This document shows, one piece after another, positions 41,956-50,555 of a stretch of DNA of 64,000 nt. Each line of letters begins with the position of its first letter. The first letter of the stretch is position 1. The translations under genes and the position numbers were made by a program. The notes under the pieces are model-generated. The model worked only from the letters and a program-made list of their open reading frames with translations, made no database searches and had not been told where the DNA came from. The stretch covers positions 1 to 64,000 of the forward strand of contig CALVBD010000002.1 in the NCBI GenBank assembly GCA_944325635.1, written 5' to 3'. Origin of the DNA: Candidatus Gastranaerophilales bacterium (GTDB taxonomy: Bacteria > Cyanobacteriota > Vampirovibrionia > Gastranaerophilales > Gastranaerophilaceae).

Positions 41956-42372
41956 TTAGTGTATTATGCAATATTCAGGGTTATTGTGGACTTTATCCAT
42001 AAAATCATTCTCATCGGTTCTGTCTTCAAATTGCCCGTTTGCAATATCTTCAAGACTTTTAATTCCTGCTGCGGCATATTGTTTTGTTATATCAGACGGT
42101 AATTTGCATTCAAAGTTTGAATGTTTGAAATGACATTTTTTGTCAGGAGTGTTTCCGATAATTTGTAACACTCCGTCTGAAGTTCTGTCAGGAGTACAGG
42201 TATATAGTTTTTCCCATACGGGTTTGTACACAAGAGCCTGAGCAGATGCACCTTCAAGCAGAAATTTTTGCATTTCAGGTGAAAGGGGATTGTTGTTTGC
42301 CATCGCATTTCCAATGCTGCATGCAGAAATAATTAATAAACCCACAATAAATTTACATAAGTTCTTTTTCAT
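41956..42372 (-). CDS. small secreted cysteine-containing protein
   Basis: 138 residues with an N-terminal signal (MKKNLCKFIVGLLIISACSIGNAMA). Cleavage after AMA is likely; LIISAC also resembles a lipobox, so it may be a lipoprotein. The mature part has cysteines in YTCTPD, KKCHFK, FECKLP and YCIIH, which could make two disulfides. No family recognised. The ATG follows TAGGAGAAGT. Confidence 0.65.
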   Translation of the reverse strand: MKKNLCKFIVGLLIISACSIGNAMANNNPLSPEMQKFLLEGASAQALVYKPVWEKLYTCTPDRTSDGVLQIIGNTPDKKCHFKHSNFECKLPSDITKQYAAAGIKSLEDIANGQFEDRTDENDFMDKVHNNPEYCIIH

Positions 42373-42555
42373 AAATACTTCTCCTAAATTACCATTTTTA
42401 TATTTTTATAAAATCTATAATTTGTCAATCGGCATTTGGAGGAGATTTCTTTAATATAACAAATAAATTTTGTAAACTTGGTTATTGACAGAATTTAATT
42501 TAGTGTTTAAATGTTTAGTGGATAAATTCAAAGACACTGTTAAGGTGTTGAGAAA

Positions 42556-43134
42556 ATGATTAGTGCGATATCAAATAATACTTATAATAATAAAATTCAA
42601 TATTTATCAAACGATACAAAGAACTTTACCTCAAAGATTCCAAAGGTTATTTACAAATCTGCGGAAAAACAAAATGTCTGGCACAGATATCCTTTGAAGT
42701 TAATGGTATACAGTAACGATTTTGGCGAAGCCGTGAGACCTGTTATAGGAAATATGATGGCGCGTCTTTCGTGGATTCCGTCGGTGTCTTATACTTTACT
42801 GGCATTGAATAGCAGCGGAAAAAAGGATAATCTTGCAAAAGAACTGGCATTTCAGGGAATTGCAAGTTTTTTATTGCCCTATCTGACGCTTCGAACAACC
42901 CGCCATTGTGCATCAAAAGCTATTGATAATATGCCTGAGGGTTGGAAGTCGACATTTAACAAGCATGCAGAAAAATTTCCTAAAGTTGATAGATTTATTA
43001 AAAAATTTGCCAAAAATAACAAAAGCGGTTATAGAAATATAGCTGTTTCAACTGCCGGAATCGGAGTTCTGCTTGCCTGCGTAAAGCCTATTGATGACGC
43101 TGTTACAAAACTTCTAAATAAACATTTTGGTTAA
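42556..43134 (+). CDS. hypothetical protein, possibly membrane-associated
   Basis: 192 residues, no signal peptide. An N-terminal polar stretch with KNFTSK (22-27) precedes two moderately hydrophobic helices (SVSYTLLALNSSGK; FQGIASFLLPYLTLRTT) and a last one (IAVSTAGIGVLLACVKPI). It looks like the C-terminal membrane part of the 58437 and 29802 proteins in style rather than sequence. No family recognised. Confidence 0.6.
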   Translation: MISAISNNTYNNKIQYLSNDTKNFTSKIPKVIYKSAEKQNVWHRYPLKLMVYSNDFGEAVRPVIGNMMARLSWIPSVSYTLLALNSSGKKDNLAKELAFQGIASFLLPYLTLRTTRHCASKAIDNMPEGWKSTFNKHAEKFPKVDRFIKKFAKNNKSGYRNIAVSTAGIGVLLACVKPIDDAVTKLLNKHFG

Positions 43135-43190
43135 ATGTTTGCATTTTAAAATTCTTTTCTGATAAAATTACAGTATGAATTAAGATAGTT

Positions 43191-43381
43191 TGTCCGAGAA
43201 AATTTTGCGATAAGGCAGTAAAGCGAAATTTTTGAGTGGCTGTTTGAAAAGCGGTTTGCGAGCTGAAGGCGAACAGGCTTGCTGGATAGCAAGACCGTGC
43301 AGCCTGTTAAACCCGAGCAAACAAGCATGTGAGGCGCTGCACGGCGGCGTTGAGCCGGCGGAAAGCAGTGATACTGGATTA
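43191..43381 (+). repeat. GC-rich interspersed repeat R3 (modules A and C)
   Basis: A full 191-bp copy from TGTCCGAG to GGATTA without module B, in the same orientation as R1. It ends 15 bases before the ATG of the M48 peptidase gene, so it forms that gene's leader. Confidence 0.85.
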
Positions 43382-43396
43382 GAAAGAGGGAATTTT

Positions 43397-44095
43397 ATGA
43401 AAAAGATTTTAGTGAGTATTATGTGCGGGGTGCTTTTGGGAGTATTGCCGGCTGCTGCCCACCAGGAGGGCTTTATAAACAGATTTCAGAACCAGCAGGA
43501 AAAACAGGAAATTATTAGCCGCATAGGTTTCAGACTTTTGAATGCTAACAAAATCCAGCATAGAATGGTGTTTCAATACAATGATAAAAATACGATTAAT
43601 GCCGTAACTTATTATTCAGGCAGAAGAATAGTATTTTATCAGGGACTTATGGCATATACGACCGATGAAGATCAGGTTGCAGCAGTTTTGGCTCATGAAA
43701 TCTCGCACGGTATAGATTATTATCACGGTATTTTACGCGGAACCTTTTCATTTTTGCCGGGCATGTTCACCCCGCGTAAGTATGAGAAAAAAGCCGATAA
43801 AAGAGCGATTGATTTTATGGTGAACGCCGGCTATAACCCTGTTGCCATGATTGTTATGATGAATAAAACTTTTGCACAGGATAGATATGAATTTCTTGCA
43901 ACACATCCGCTTGCCTCAAGAAGAATGGCTTACGTATATGAATACATCTTTTTTAAGTATCCTGAATTCCTGAAAAATAACAAATATCAGGACAATATCT
44001 ATTATCAGAATTTCCTTTTAACTTCTCAGGAGAATAGACGAAAACTTCAACGCAAAGTGGAAACCCGTTCAAAGAGTAATGTAAACTATGATTAG
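43397..44095 (+). CDS. M48-family zinc metallopeptidase
   Basis: 232 residues from the ATG at 43397 (AAAGAGGG upstream); the frame also runs upstream through repeat R3, which is not coding. A signal peptide (MKKILVSIMCGVLLGVLPAAA) is followed by AHEISHG (HExxH zinc motif, about residue 110) and EKKADKRAIDFMVNAGY (third zinc ligand Glu), then THPLASRRMAY. It resembles periplasmic BepA/LoiP-like or YggG-type proteases involved in envelope quality control. Overlaps the next gene by 8 bases, so an operon. Confidence 0.88.
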   Translation: MKKILVSIMCGVLLGVLPAAAHQEGFINRFQNQQEKQEIISRIGFRLLNANKIQHRMVFQYNDKNTINAVTYYSGRRIVFYQGLMAYTTDEDQVAAVLAHEISHGIDYYHGILRGTFSFLPGMFTPRKYEKKADKRAIDFMVNAGYNPVAMIVMMNKTFAQDRYEFLATHPLASRRMAYVYEYIFFKYPEFLKNNKYQDNIYYQNFLLTSQENRRKLQRKVETRSKSNVNYD

Positions 44096-44801
44096 ATTTA
44101 TTCTGATTGCATTTATATTAGGGCTGCTGCCGTGTTATGCAGCGGGGTACACTCCGGAACTTATAAAAGATGAACTTGTAGAAAAGACGCTTTCCGGTGT
44201 TAGTGATGTGTACCCTGAGCCGAACTTGGATTATGACTATTCGGATAAGAATATAAAATATCCTCTTGTGCCGCGGGTTCGTCCGTATAGACCTTTACAC
44301 TACGAGGATAAACTTGTAAAACTTTACCTGCAGGATGTCAGCAGTGATTATCCTGAGGCGAATTTGAATTACGATTATACAAAAGTGAAATTTTTGCCTC
44401 TCCATATAAGATTTGTGGAAGAAATTTATTCTCACGGCGATAAAAACGAAGAAGGCGAAATTGTTAAATTCAAGGTAATCCGTGATGTTGAGGATGGCGG
44501 GCGTGTTATTGTACCTCAGGGAACAATCGGGACTGCAAAGATTGAAACCATTTCCCCGAACGGATTTATGGGAGTTCCGGCAGAAATTATCGTTGCGCAT
44601 TTTAATGTTCCGGGGCTTGAACGAAAAAAGATTGAGGGGGAAGTTGATAAAACCGGTATGAATTTTATGGCGCTTGCGGGTGCTTTAAAATATTCAATCG
44701 GAACGTTTATCCCCGGGACAGGGTATCTTTTTATGCTCATAAAAGGCGGGCATGTAAAAATAAATACATATGATGTTTATGAAATTAAATATGTACCTTA
44801 A
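44088..44801 (+). CDS. secreted protein with internal repeat, unknown
   Basis: 237 residues with a signal peptide (MIRFILIAFILGLLPCYAAG). Two copies of a ~45-residue unit are visible: LVEKTLSGVSDVYPEPNLDY and LVKLYLQDVSSDYPEANLNY, each followed by DY and a basic strand. The second half is beta-rich (RVIVPQGTIGTAKIETISP), with a short hydrophobic helix near the end. It is translationally coupled to the M48 protease and may be its partner or substrate. The 3' end overlaps the convergent ketosynthase gene by 17 bases. Confidence 0.65.
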   Translation: MIRFILIAFILGLLPCYAAGYTPELIKDELVEKTLSGVSDVYPEPNLDYDYSDKNIKYPLVPRVRPYRPLHYEDKLVKLYLQDVSSDYPEANLNYDYTKVKFLPLHIRFVEEIYSHGDKNEEGEIVKFKVIRDVEDGGRVIVPQGTIGTAKIETISPNGFMGVPAEIIVAHFNVPGLERKKIEGEVDKTGMNFMALAGALKYSIGTFIPGTGYLFMLIKGGHVKINTYDVYEIKYVP

Positions 44802-46011
44802 ATATTAAAGAAGTATTTATTCCGCCGAAGGCAAAATTGTTTGACATGACAATAGGAGTGTCGATTTCGCGTCCCTGACCTTTTATGTAGTCAAGTTTTC
44901 CGCATTCTTCATCTACGTTATGGAGGTTAATTGTCGGACAGAACCATTTTTTACGCGCCATATCGACAGTCAAAACAGCTTCCACAGCGCCGCAGGCGCC
45001 GAGAGTGTGACCTGTGTAGCTTTTGAGGGAACTTGTCGGAACAGCGCGTTTAAAAATATCATAAGTTGCGTTGGTTTCGGCTAAATCCCCCTGAATTGTT
45101 GCCGTACCGTGGGCATTTACATAGCCTATATCGTCCGGTGAAATTCCCGCATCTTTCAGGGCAAGCGCAAGTGCTGATTTCATGGTGTCGCGGTTTGGGC
45201 TTGTAATATGTGTTCCGTCGGTTGAAGTGCCAAAACCGATTATTTCCGCATAAATTTTTGCGCCGCGTTTTTTAGCATGCTCGTACTCTTCCAAAATCAT
45301 TGTGGCAGCGCCCTCTCCTATAACAAGTCCGTCTCTGTCTTTATCAAACGGGGCAGGTGTAATTTCAGGAGTTGAATTCTTCTGGCTGGTTGCGTATAAG
45401 GTATCAAAGATTGCAATCTGTGTCGGGTGGAGTTCTTCTGCACCGCCTGCAATCATAACTGTTTGATAGCCGTTTTTGATGGCTTCATAAGCTGAACCTA
45501 TTCCCATAGAGCCTGATGTGCAGGCAGTTGAGGTTGTGATGAGCCGTCCTGTTGTTTTAAAGTAGAGCGAAATATTAACTGCGGTTGTCTGAGGCATCAT
45601 TTTGACGTAGCTTCCGGAGGTTACGCATTTAACCTCTTTATCCACCATCATTGAATAAAAATCTATGAGAGTATCAAGAGAACCTGTAGAAGAGCCATGG
45701 CTTACGCCAGTTTCACCGTTTGTGATTATTTCATCCCCTAGAAGCCCCGCATCTGCCAGAGCTTCTTCAGCACTTACAACGCTCATTACGCCTACTCTGC
45801 CCATTGTGCGCATAACTTTTCTTGTATAATGCGGCGGGATTACAAAATCTTCTACAGGCGCGCCGAGGCGTGTGTTTAGCCTTGTATACTGCTCAAGTTC
45901 CGGGAGGTATTTTACGCAATTTTTGAAGGTTAAAAGTTTTTCAAAAGCTTTTTCTCTTGTGGCGCCGAGAGGGCTTATTTGCGACATACCTGTGACAACG
46001 ACTCTTTTCAT
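44785..46011 (-). CDS. beta-ketoacyl-ACP synthase II-type (ApeR-like)
   Basis: A 408-residue FabF-like condensing enzyme with an intact triad: Cys in STACTSGSM (about 162), His in NAHGTAT (~299) and His in YTGHTLGACG (~333), plus the C-terminal SNNFAFGGINTSLIF. It is the last gene of the leftward operon KS-DH-KR-KS, the same order recalled for apeO-P-Q-R in aryl polyene clusters. Its ATG overlaps the stop of the ketoreductase (ATGA). It would extend the polyene chain with malonyl-ACP. Confidence 0.9.
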   Translation of the reverse strand: MKRVVVTGMSQISPLGATREKAFEKLLTFKNCVKYLPELEQYTRLNTRLGAPVEDFVIPPHYTRKVMRTMGRVGVMSVVSAEEALADAGLLGDEIITNGETGVSHGSSTGSLDTLIDFYSMMVDKEVKCVTSGSYVKMMPQTTAVNISLYFKTTGRLITTSTACTSGSMGIGSAYEAIKNGYQTVMIAGGAEELHPTQIAIFDTLYATSQKNSTPEITPAPFDKDRDGLVIGEGAATMILEEYEHAKKRGAKIYAEIIGFGTSTDGTHITSPNRDTMKSALALALKDAGISPDDIGYVNAHGTATIQGDLAETNATYDIFKRAVPTSSLKSYTGHTLGACGAVEAVLTVDMARKKWFCPTINLHNVDEECGKLDYIKGQGREIDTPIVMSNNFAFGGINTSLIFKVHI

Positions 46012-46736
46012 AGGTAAAGTCCTCCGTTGACGGAGATTACCTGACCTGTAATATAGGAGGAATCTTCACTCATAAGGTAATTCACAAGGCTTGCGACTTC
46101 TTCGGGTTTTCCGGCGCGTTTCATCGGGATGAGTTTTTTCATCTCATCCACCGGCAAATCTTTAATCATATCGGTTTCAATCACACCCGGAGCAATACAA
46201 TTAACAGTAATTCCGCGTTTTGCAAGTTCTAAGCTTAATGCCTTAACAGCTCCGATAATCCCTGCTTTGGAGGCACTGTAGTTTACCTGCCCGCGGTTTC
46301 CGGCTAACCCTGAAATTGATGACATTGCAATAATTCTTCCCTTAACCCTGTTTTGAATCATCGGCATGACAACGGGTTTGAGGACATTATAAAATCCGCC
46401 GAGGTTTGTTCCGATAACGTCGTCCCACTCATCATCTTCCATTGCAGGGAAGACGTTATCTCTTGCAATTCCTGCATTCAAAACAACACCGTAATAAATT
46501 CCGTTTTTTTCTATATCTTCCGTCAGAATTTTTTTGCATTCTTCGCGGTCTTTCACGTTGAACTGTAATATTCTTGCATTCACGCCGTATGTTTCAATTT
46601 CTTTTTGAACTTCAAGGGCTTTTTCCATATTTTTGTTACAGTGTAATACTATATTATAACCGTTTTTTGCAAGATATAAGGCGGAAGCTTTTCCTATTCC
46701 GCGGCTTGAACCGGTGATTAAAACCTGTTTTTCCAT
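46008..46736 (-). CDS. 3-oxoacyl-ACP reductase (FabG-like, ApeQ-like)
   Basis: A short-chain dehydrogenase of ~242 residues: NAD(P)H site TGSSRGIGKASA at the N-terminus, NAG (VLNAGIARDN), catalytic Ser-Tyr-Lys in MSSISGLAGN...YSASKAGIIGA, and CIAPGVIETDM. It reduces the 3-keto group after condensation. Start taken at ATG 46736 (MEKQVLITG); an upstream ATG at 46745 overlaps the dehydratase stop (ATGA) and is equally possible. Third gene of the leftward operon. Confidence 0.92.
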   Translation of the reverse strand: MEKQVLITGSSRGIGKASALYLAKNGYNIVLHCNKNMEKALEVQKEIETYGVNARILQFNVKDREECKKILTEDIEKNGIYYGVVLNAGIARDNVFPAMEDDEWDDVIGTNLGGFYNVLKPVVMPMIQNRVKGRIIAMSSISGLAGNRGQVNYSASKAGIIGAVKALSLELAKRGITVNCIAPGVIETDMIKDLPVDEMKKLIPMKRAGKPEEVASLVNYLMSEDSSYITGQVISVNGGLYL

Positions 46737-46741
46737 TACTC

Positions 46742-47191
46742 TCATACTCCGTTATTCAGGAAATCAGAGGCGTTTTGGGGCTTGTAGACGTTGACCGCTG
46801 CCTTTGCGCACTCTATATCATTATTATAAATAAAACACTCAAAGGAAACAAGTTCATTGTCGCCGAAAATTTCAACCGCTTTAATTGTGTAGGTTTTTCC
46901 TTTTTCAAATTTGTCGATATTGCATTTGTAAGAGCGCGTTCCGAGGAGAAATCCGATGGATGGTTCTTCTTCACCGGATTTGAAATGAGAATAGCACCCG
47001 ATTGTCTGCGCCATAAATTCAATTCCTGTGACGTAAGATATTCCGTCGAGTTCTTTATCAAAGAAGACGCTGTCCTCGCGGATTGTGACTGTGGTTGTGA
47101 CGCTGCCATTTTCGAGATTGATTTCTTCAATGTCGTCAATGAGTATCATCGGGTGATTATGCGGTAATATTTTTTCTAAATCGTATTTCAT
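46742..47191 (-). CDS. 3-hydroxyacyl-ACP dehydratase-like hot-dog protein (ApeP-like)
   Basis: 149 residues with the ApeP/FabZ-related opening LPHNHPMILIDDIEEINLEN, a central YVTGIEFMAQTIGCYSHF helix and FLLGTRSYKC. The hot-dog fold would dehydrate the 3-hydroxyacyl chain, alone or with the C-terminal domain of the 50552 protein; in characterised aryl polyene systems two dehydratase subunits act together. The start lies right after the ketosynthase stop. Second gene of the operon. Confidence 0.85.
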   Translation of the reverse strand: MKYDLEKILPHNHPMILIDDIEEINLENGSVTTTVTIREDSVFFDKELDGISYVTGIEFMAQTIGCYSHFKSGEEEPSIGFLLGTRSYKCNIDKFEKGKTYTIKAVEIFGDNELVSFECFIYNNDIECAKAAVNVYKPQNASDFLNNGV

Positions 47192-48265
47192 TTATTTTCC
47201 TAAAATCATAACTGCGTTTGTGCCGCCAAAGCCGAAGGCGTTGCACATAATATAATTGAGGCGTTCTGTTGTATCGTTTTTTTGTACAAGCTTGAGCGGC
47301 GGGAGTTTAGGGTCATATTCGCCGTCATAGATGTGCGGGAAAGCCTCACCTTTTTCAAGCATAATGCAGCAAAGCGCGGTTTCAATGGAGGCTGACGCGC
47401 CGAGGCAGTGTCCTGTCATCGGTTTTGTGGCGCTCACCGGAACTTTGTCTTTGAATATTTTATAAACAGCGTTTGCTTCCATTAAGTCGTTTGACACGGT
47501 ACCTGTGCCGTGGAGATTTATGTAATCGATTTCCTCGGGCGTCAATCCTGCCTCCTTAAGTGCAAGTTCCATCGCCCTTGCAGCCTGAGTGCCTTCAGGG
47601 TCAGGGGTTGCAGCGTGGTAGGCGTCGGAGGTTTCGCCGATACCGAGGATTTTTATTCCGTCTGCGGCGTCTTTTTCCACAAGAAACAGCGCTGCGGCTT
47701 CTCCGATATTCATGCCTTTTCTGTTTTTGCTCAACGGAATCGAGCGTTCTTTGGATAAGACTTCCAGCGCGGCAAAGCCTGCAAGCGGAAATTTTGAAAT
47801 CTCATCCGTTCCTCCGACGATTACGGCATCACAAATGCCTGAATTGATAAGTTTTCTCGCGGTAGAAAACGCTTTTATCCCTGATGAACATGCCGTTGAT
47901 ACCCCGCAGAAAAAGCCTTCCAATTTGAGGTAATCTTTTAAAAATTCCGCAGGGTTACTCATTTTTAAGTGTTCCGGATTTTTAGTTTCTTCAAACCTGT
48001 CAATCCCTGTATTGGTGGTAGCAATTACAACACCGATTTTTTTCCGGTCGTATTTTTTTAAAAACCGGTCAAGTTCCGGCTTCATCTGATTAACACAGTG
48101 CAGAAGAAGCCTGTTGCAGCGGATATTATATCTGTCATCCGTGATTTCAGGGAGTTTTGCCGTAATCCTGAGAGCCGGAAGCTTTCCCGCAGCACCGTTT
48201 GAGAAAATTTCCTCTGAATTTTCTCCCAGTGAACAAATTGCACCTGTTTTTGTTATCGTAATCAT
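47192..48265 (-). CDS. beta-ketoacyl-ACP synthase (ApeO-like)
   Basis: A 357-residue condensing enzyme, shorter than FabF. Triad: Cys in STACSSGIKAF (~124), His in LHGTGTVSND (~250), His in MTGHCLGASAS (~286); C-terminal CNAFGFGGTNAVMIL. It is the first gene of the leftward operon, with GAGGAAAG before the ATG, and starts 25 bases from the divergent half-KS gene. It may partner the chain-length-factor-like protein at 48291 or prime the chain. Confidence 0.88.
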   Translation of the reverse strand: MITITKTGAICSLGENSEEIFSNGAAGKLPALRITAKLPEITDDRYNIRCNRLLLHCVNQMKPELDRFLKKYDRKKIGVVIATTNTGIDRFEETKNPEHLKMSNPAEFLKDYLKLEGFFCGVSTACSSGIKAFSTARKLINSGICDAVIVGGTDEISKFPLAGFAALEVLSKERSIPLSKNRKGMNIGEAAALFLVEKDAADGIKILGIGETSDAYHAATPDPEGTQAARAMELALKEAGLTPEEIDYINLHGTGTVSNDLMEANAVYKIFKDKVPVSATKPMTGHCLGASASIETALCCIMLEKGEAFPHIYDGEYDPKLPPLKLVQKNDTTERLNYIMCNAFGFGGTNAVMILGK

Positions 48266-48290
48266 CTTTCCTCTGTGTTAATATAATAGC

Positions 48291-48878
48291 ATGAACGAAG
48301 TTATTTTTGATATAAAAAAGTTTTCTTACGCCCAGGGCGATGAAATTGACGTTTCATTTATCCCTATGCTTTTACGGCGTAAGCTGAATAAATTCGGGCG
48401 TGCAGGGCTTTATACGCTATATAATGCTTATGAAAACGGCACAAACCCGAACCTTGTTTTTGCCTCCAGCTACGGCGATATTGAACGCGTTGAAAAGCTT
48501 ATCACCCAGAGGGAAGAGGATGGCGAAGTTTCGCCTGCAGGTTTCAGTTCATCCGTCCACAACGCAACTGTCGGGCTTTTTTCTTTGTTAGAAAAAATAA
48601 AAACAGCGTATAATTCAATCTCGGCAGGTGACAGAACTCTTTCTGCAGGATTTCTGGAGAGTATAATTTCCGGAGAATCTCTGTTTTGCTACACAGAAAG
48701 CCTCGGCGGGGTAAAAAGTATTTCTGTTTTGACAACTCCTCATAAAGAGGGTAAATTTTTATTGTGTGAAAATTCGGAAAACCTTCCGCCGCAGGACGGT
48801 TTTGAGGATTTGAAGACGTTTTTGGAAGGTAAGACCGACCGATTTGTCAGCGATTTATATATGGTTAAACGAAGATGA
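48291..48878 (+). CDS. half-ketosynthase, chain-length-factor-like (ApeC-like)
   Basis: 195 residues matching the short beta-ketoacyl synthase N-terminal family found in aryl polyene clusters: FIPMLLRRKLNKFGRAGLYTLYNAY, NLVFASSYGDIERVEKLI and SPAGFSSSVHNATVGLFSLL. It lacks the catalytic Cys-His-His set, as expected for a chain-length factor. It opens the rightward operon. There is no Shine-Dalgarno, and a TATAAT at 48282-48287 lies right before the ATG. It overlaps the next gene (ATGA). Confidence 0.82.
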   Translation: MNEVIFDIKKFSYAQGDEIDVSFIPMLLRRKLNKFGRAGLYTLYNAYENGTNPNLVFASSYGDIERVEKLITQREEDGEVSPAGFSSSVHNATVGLFSLLEKIKTAYNSISAGDRTLSAGFLESIISGESLFCYTESLGGVKSISVLTTPHKEGKFLLCENSENLPPQDGFEDLKTFLEGKTDRFVSDLYMVKRR

Positions 48879-49603
48879 GAATTTTGCGGGCTGTTCTTGT
48901 AATACTTGAAATGACTTTTTTTGCGCTCGGCGCCATGTTTATCGGCTGTGTGCTTTTTCCTCTGCTCGGGATTTTTTATAAAGGGAGTGAGCGTAGACGA
49001 AAATTTGCAAAAATTATCCATGATTCCTGGAAATTTTTTATCGGAGTGATGGAGGGTTCAGGAGAAATCAAGGTGCATATCGACGGGAACCTCTCCGATA
49101 TAACAGGCAAAATTGTTGTGGCATCTCATCCGAGTTTGATTGATATTATTCTTTTAATCGGGAATATGCCGCCTTCTCTTTGTCTTGCGAAAAAAAGCCT
49201 TTTAAAAAATCCGTTTATGCGAAATATTGTAAAATCACTCTATATAATTAATGATGTCGAGCCTGAAATCTTTGAAAAATCAGCAACAGAAGCCCTAAAA
49301 GATGGATACAATATCGTAATTTTCCCGACAGGAACAAGAACACTGCCGGGGGAGGATGTGAAATTACATAAAGGTGCCGCGCAAATTGCTATTGCGGCGG
49401 GCGTTGATATAGTGCCGGTGAGGATTGAAACGGATTATCCTTTCCTTATTAAAAACCATTCCCCGTTGGATGCCGGTACAAAACCCGTGAATTACAAATT
49501 AACTGTTCTGCCTGAGATAAAATTGTCGGATTTTCCGCCGGAACTCACTGATATCAAACTACGCAACCATATAACCGCCCGCATAAAAGAATGTATAAAT
49601 TGA
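48875..49603 (+). CDS. 1-acyl-glycerol-3-phosphate acyltransferase-like (ApeD-like)
   Basis: 242 residues of the PlsC superfamily with one N-terminal membrane helix (residues ~3-30). The catalytic HX4D box is VASHPSLIDIILLIG, the second motif region is KNPFMRNIVKSLYIIND, and the third is FPTGTRTLPGEDVKLHKGAA. In aryl polyene clusters such an enzyme is thought to attach acyl chains during lipid anchoring of the pigment. Overlaps ApeC-like gene by 4 bases. Confidence 0.87.
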   Translation: MRILRAVLVILEMTFFALGAMFIGCVLFPLLGIFYKGSERRRKFAKIIHDSWKFFIGVMEGSGEIKVHIDGNLSDITGKIVVASHPSLIDIILLIGNMPPSLCLAKKSLLKNPFMRNIVKSLYIINDVEPEIFEKSATEALKDGYNIVIFPTGTRTLPGEDVKLHKGAAQIAIAAGVDIVPVRIETDYPFLIKNHSPLDAGTKPVNYKLTVLPEIKLSDFPPELTDIKLRNHITARIKECIN

Positions 49604-49649
49604 CTTTAATTTACACTTGGGGTATAAATTTATTAAAGGAATTAAGCAG

Positions 49650-49907
49650 ATGACTCTGGAAAACGAAATTAAAGAATTAATAATAAAATCTCTGGAACTT
49701 GAAGATATTAAGCCTTCCGATATTAAAGACGACGAGCCGCTTTTCAACGACGGATTGGGGCTTGATTCCATTGACGCTTTAGAACTCGGCATGGCTTTGA
49801 AGAAAAAATATAATGTAACACTTTCTTCCGAAAAAGAAGAAAACAGCGAGTATTTTTATTCCGTAAAAACAATTGCGGACTTTATCAGGAGTAATAAGGT
49901 TGAGTAA
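49650..49907 (+). CDS. acyl carrier protein 1 (ApeE-like)
   Basis: 85 residues from ATG 49650 (AAAGGA upstream); the frame is also open back to 49617. The phosphopantetheine attachment Ser40 sits in GLGLDSIDALELG. Acidic, helical, typical of an ACP. It carries starter or growing chains for the ketosynthases in this locus. Its last 8 bases overlap the second ACP gene. Confidence 0.92.
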   Translation: MTLENEIKELIIKSLELEDIKPSDIKDDEPLFNDGLGLDSIDALELGMALKKKYNVTLSSEKEENSEYFYSVKTIADFIRSNKVE

Positions 49908-50154
49908 GACTTTTACACACGATGAAATTTTGAATAAATTAACGGAAATTCTTGTTGAGGATTTTGAAATCAACGCAGATTTGATTAACCCTGAGGCTAA
50001 TCTTTTTGACGATTTGGAACTCGACAGCATTGATGCTGTTGACCTCGCGGTTAAGCTTCAGTATTTTACCGATAAAAAAATTGCGCCGGAAAATTTCAAA
50101 AAAATCCGTACCGTCAATGATGTTGTTAACGCAATCGAAGAATTGTTGAAATGA
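49900..50154 (+). CDS. acyl carrier protein 2 (ApeF-like)
   Basis: 84 residues starting at a TTG at 49900, preferred because AGGAG lies 8 bases before it; the frame opens at 49873 but that would extend into the first ACP. Attachment Ser43 in LELDSIDAVDLAVKL. Two ACPs in tandem are a hallmark of aryl polyene pathways, one for the starter unit and one for chain extension in the characterised system. Overlaps the next gene (ATGA). Confidence 0.9.
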   Translation: MSKTFTHDEILNKLTEILVEDFEINADLINPEANLFDDLELDSIDAVDLAVKLQYFTDKKIAPENFKKIRTVNDVVNAIEELLK

Positions 50155-50555
50155 AATTAAGATTTATCCTTCCGTTTTTCTTAACGCTTTGTGTAATTTT
50201 GTTATTCCATTATACACAGTTTTTCGCGGTGAAATTCTACCCTGTAATTGCTAATTTCACGGCATTTGTAGTGTTTTTTGTGTCCTCGTTTTCTGAAGAA
50301 ACCGTTATTCAAAAATTTGCAAAAATGCTTGAAGGCGGCACACTGGATGATTTCACGAGAAACTATACCCGCAGATTAACTTATGTGTGGTGTGTTTTTT
50401 GTTTTTTGAACCTTTCTATTTCAATCGCAACGGTCTTTATGGCGGAAAAATGGTGGGCGCTTTATAACGGATTTATTTCTTATCTTGCATTAGGAACTAT
50501 GTTTGCGGTTGAATATATTGTGAGAGTAGTTTTGAGGAAGAAATATCAAAAATGA
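50151..50555 (+). CDS. COG4648-like small membrane protein (ApeG-like)
   Basis: 134 residues with four hydrophobic helices. YTRRLTYVWCVFCFLNLSIS and WWALYNGFISYLALGTMFAVEYIVR match the membrane family that accompanies ACP and AMP-ligase genes in aryl polyene clusters. Its biochemical role is unknown; scaffolding of the soluble enzymes at the membrane is a reasonable guess. Overlaps both neighbours by 4 bases. Confidence 0.8.
   Translation: MKLRFILPFFLTLCVILLFHYTQFFAVKFYPVIANFTAFVVFFVSSFSEETVIQKFAKMLEGGTLDDFTRNYTRRLTYVWCVFCFLNLSISIATVFMAEKWWALYNGFISYLALGTMFAVEYIVRVVLRKKYQK

Noticed and set aside
43232-43396. Longer N-terminus for the M48 peptidase gene
   Set aside because: The extension lies in repeat R3, while ATG 43397 has a ribosome site and a clean signal peptide.
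44785-48265. Ordinary housekeeping fatty-acid synthesis operon
   Set aside because: Two KS genes around a DH and KR, opposite two ACPs, a half-KS, an AMP-ligase, a LolA-like protein and an MMPL exporter, fit a secondary lipid pathway better.
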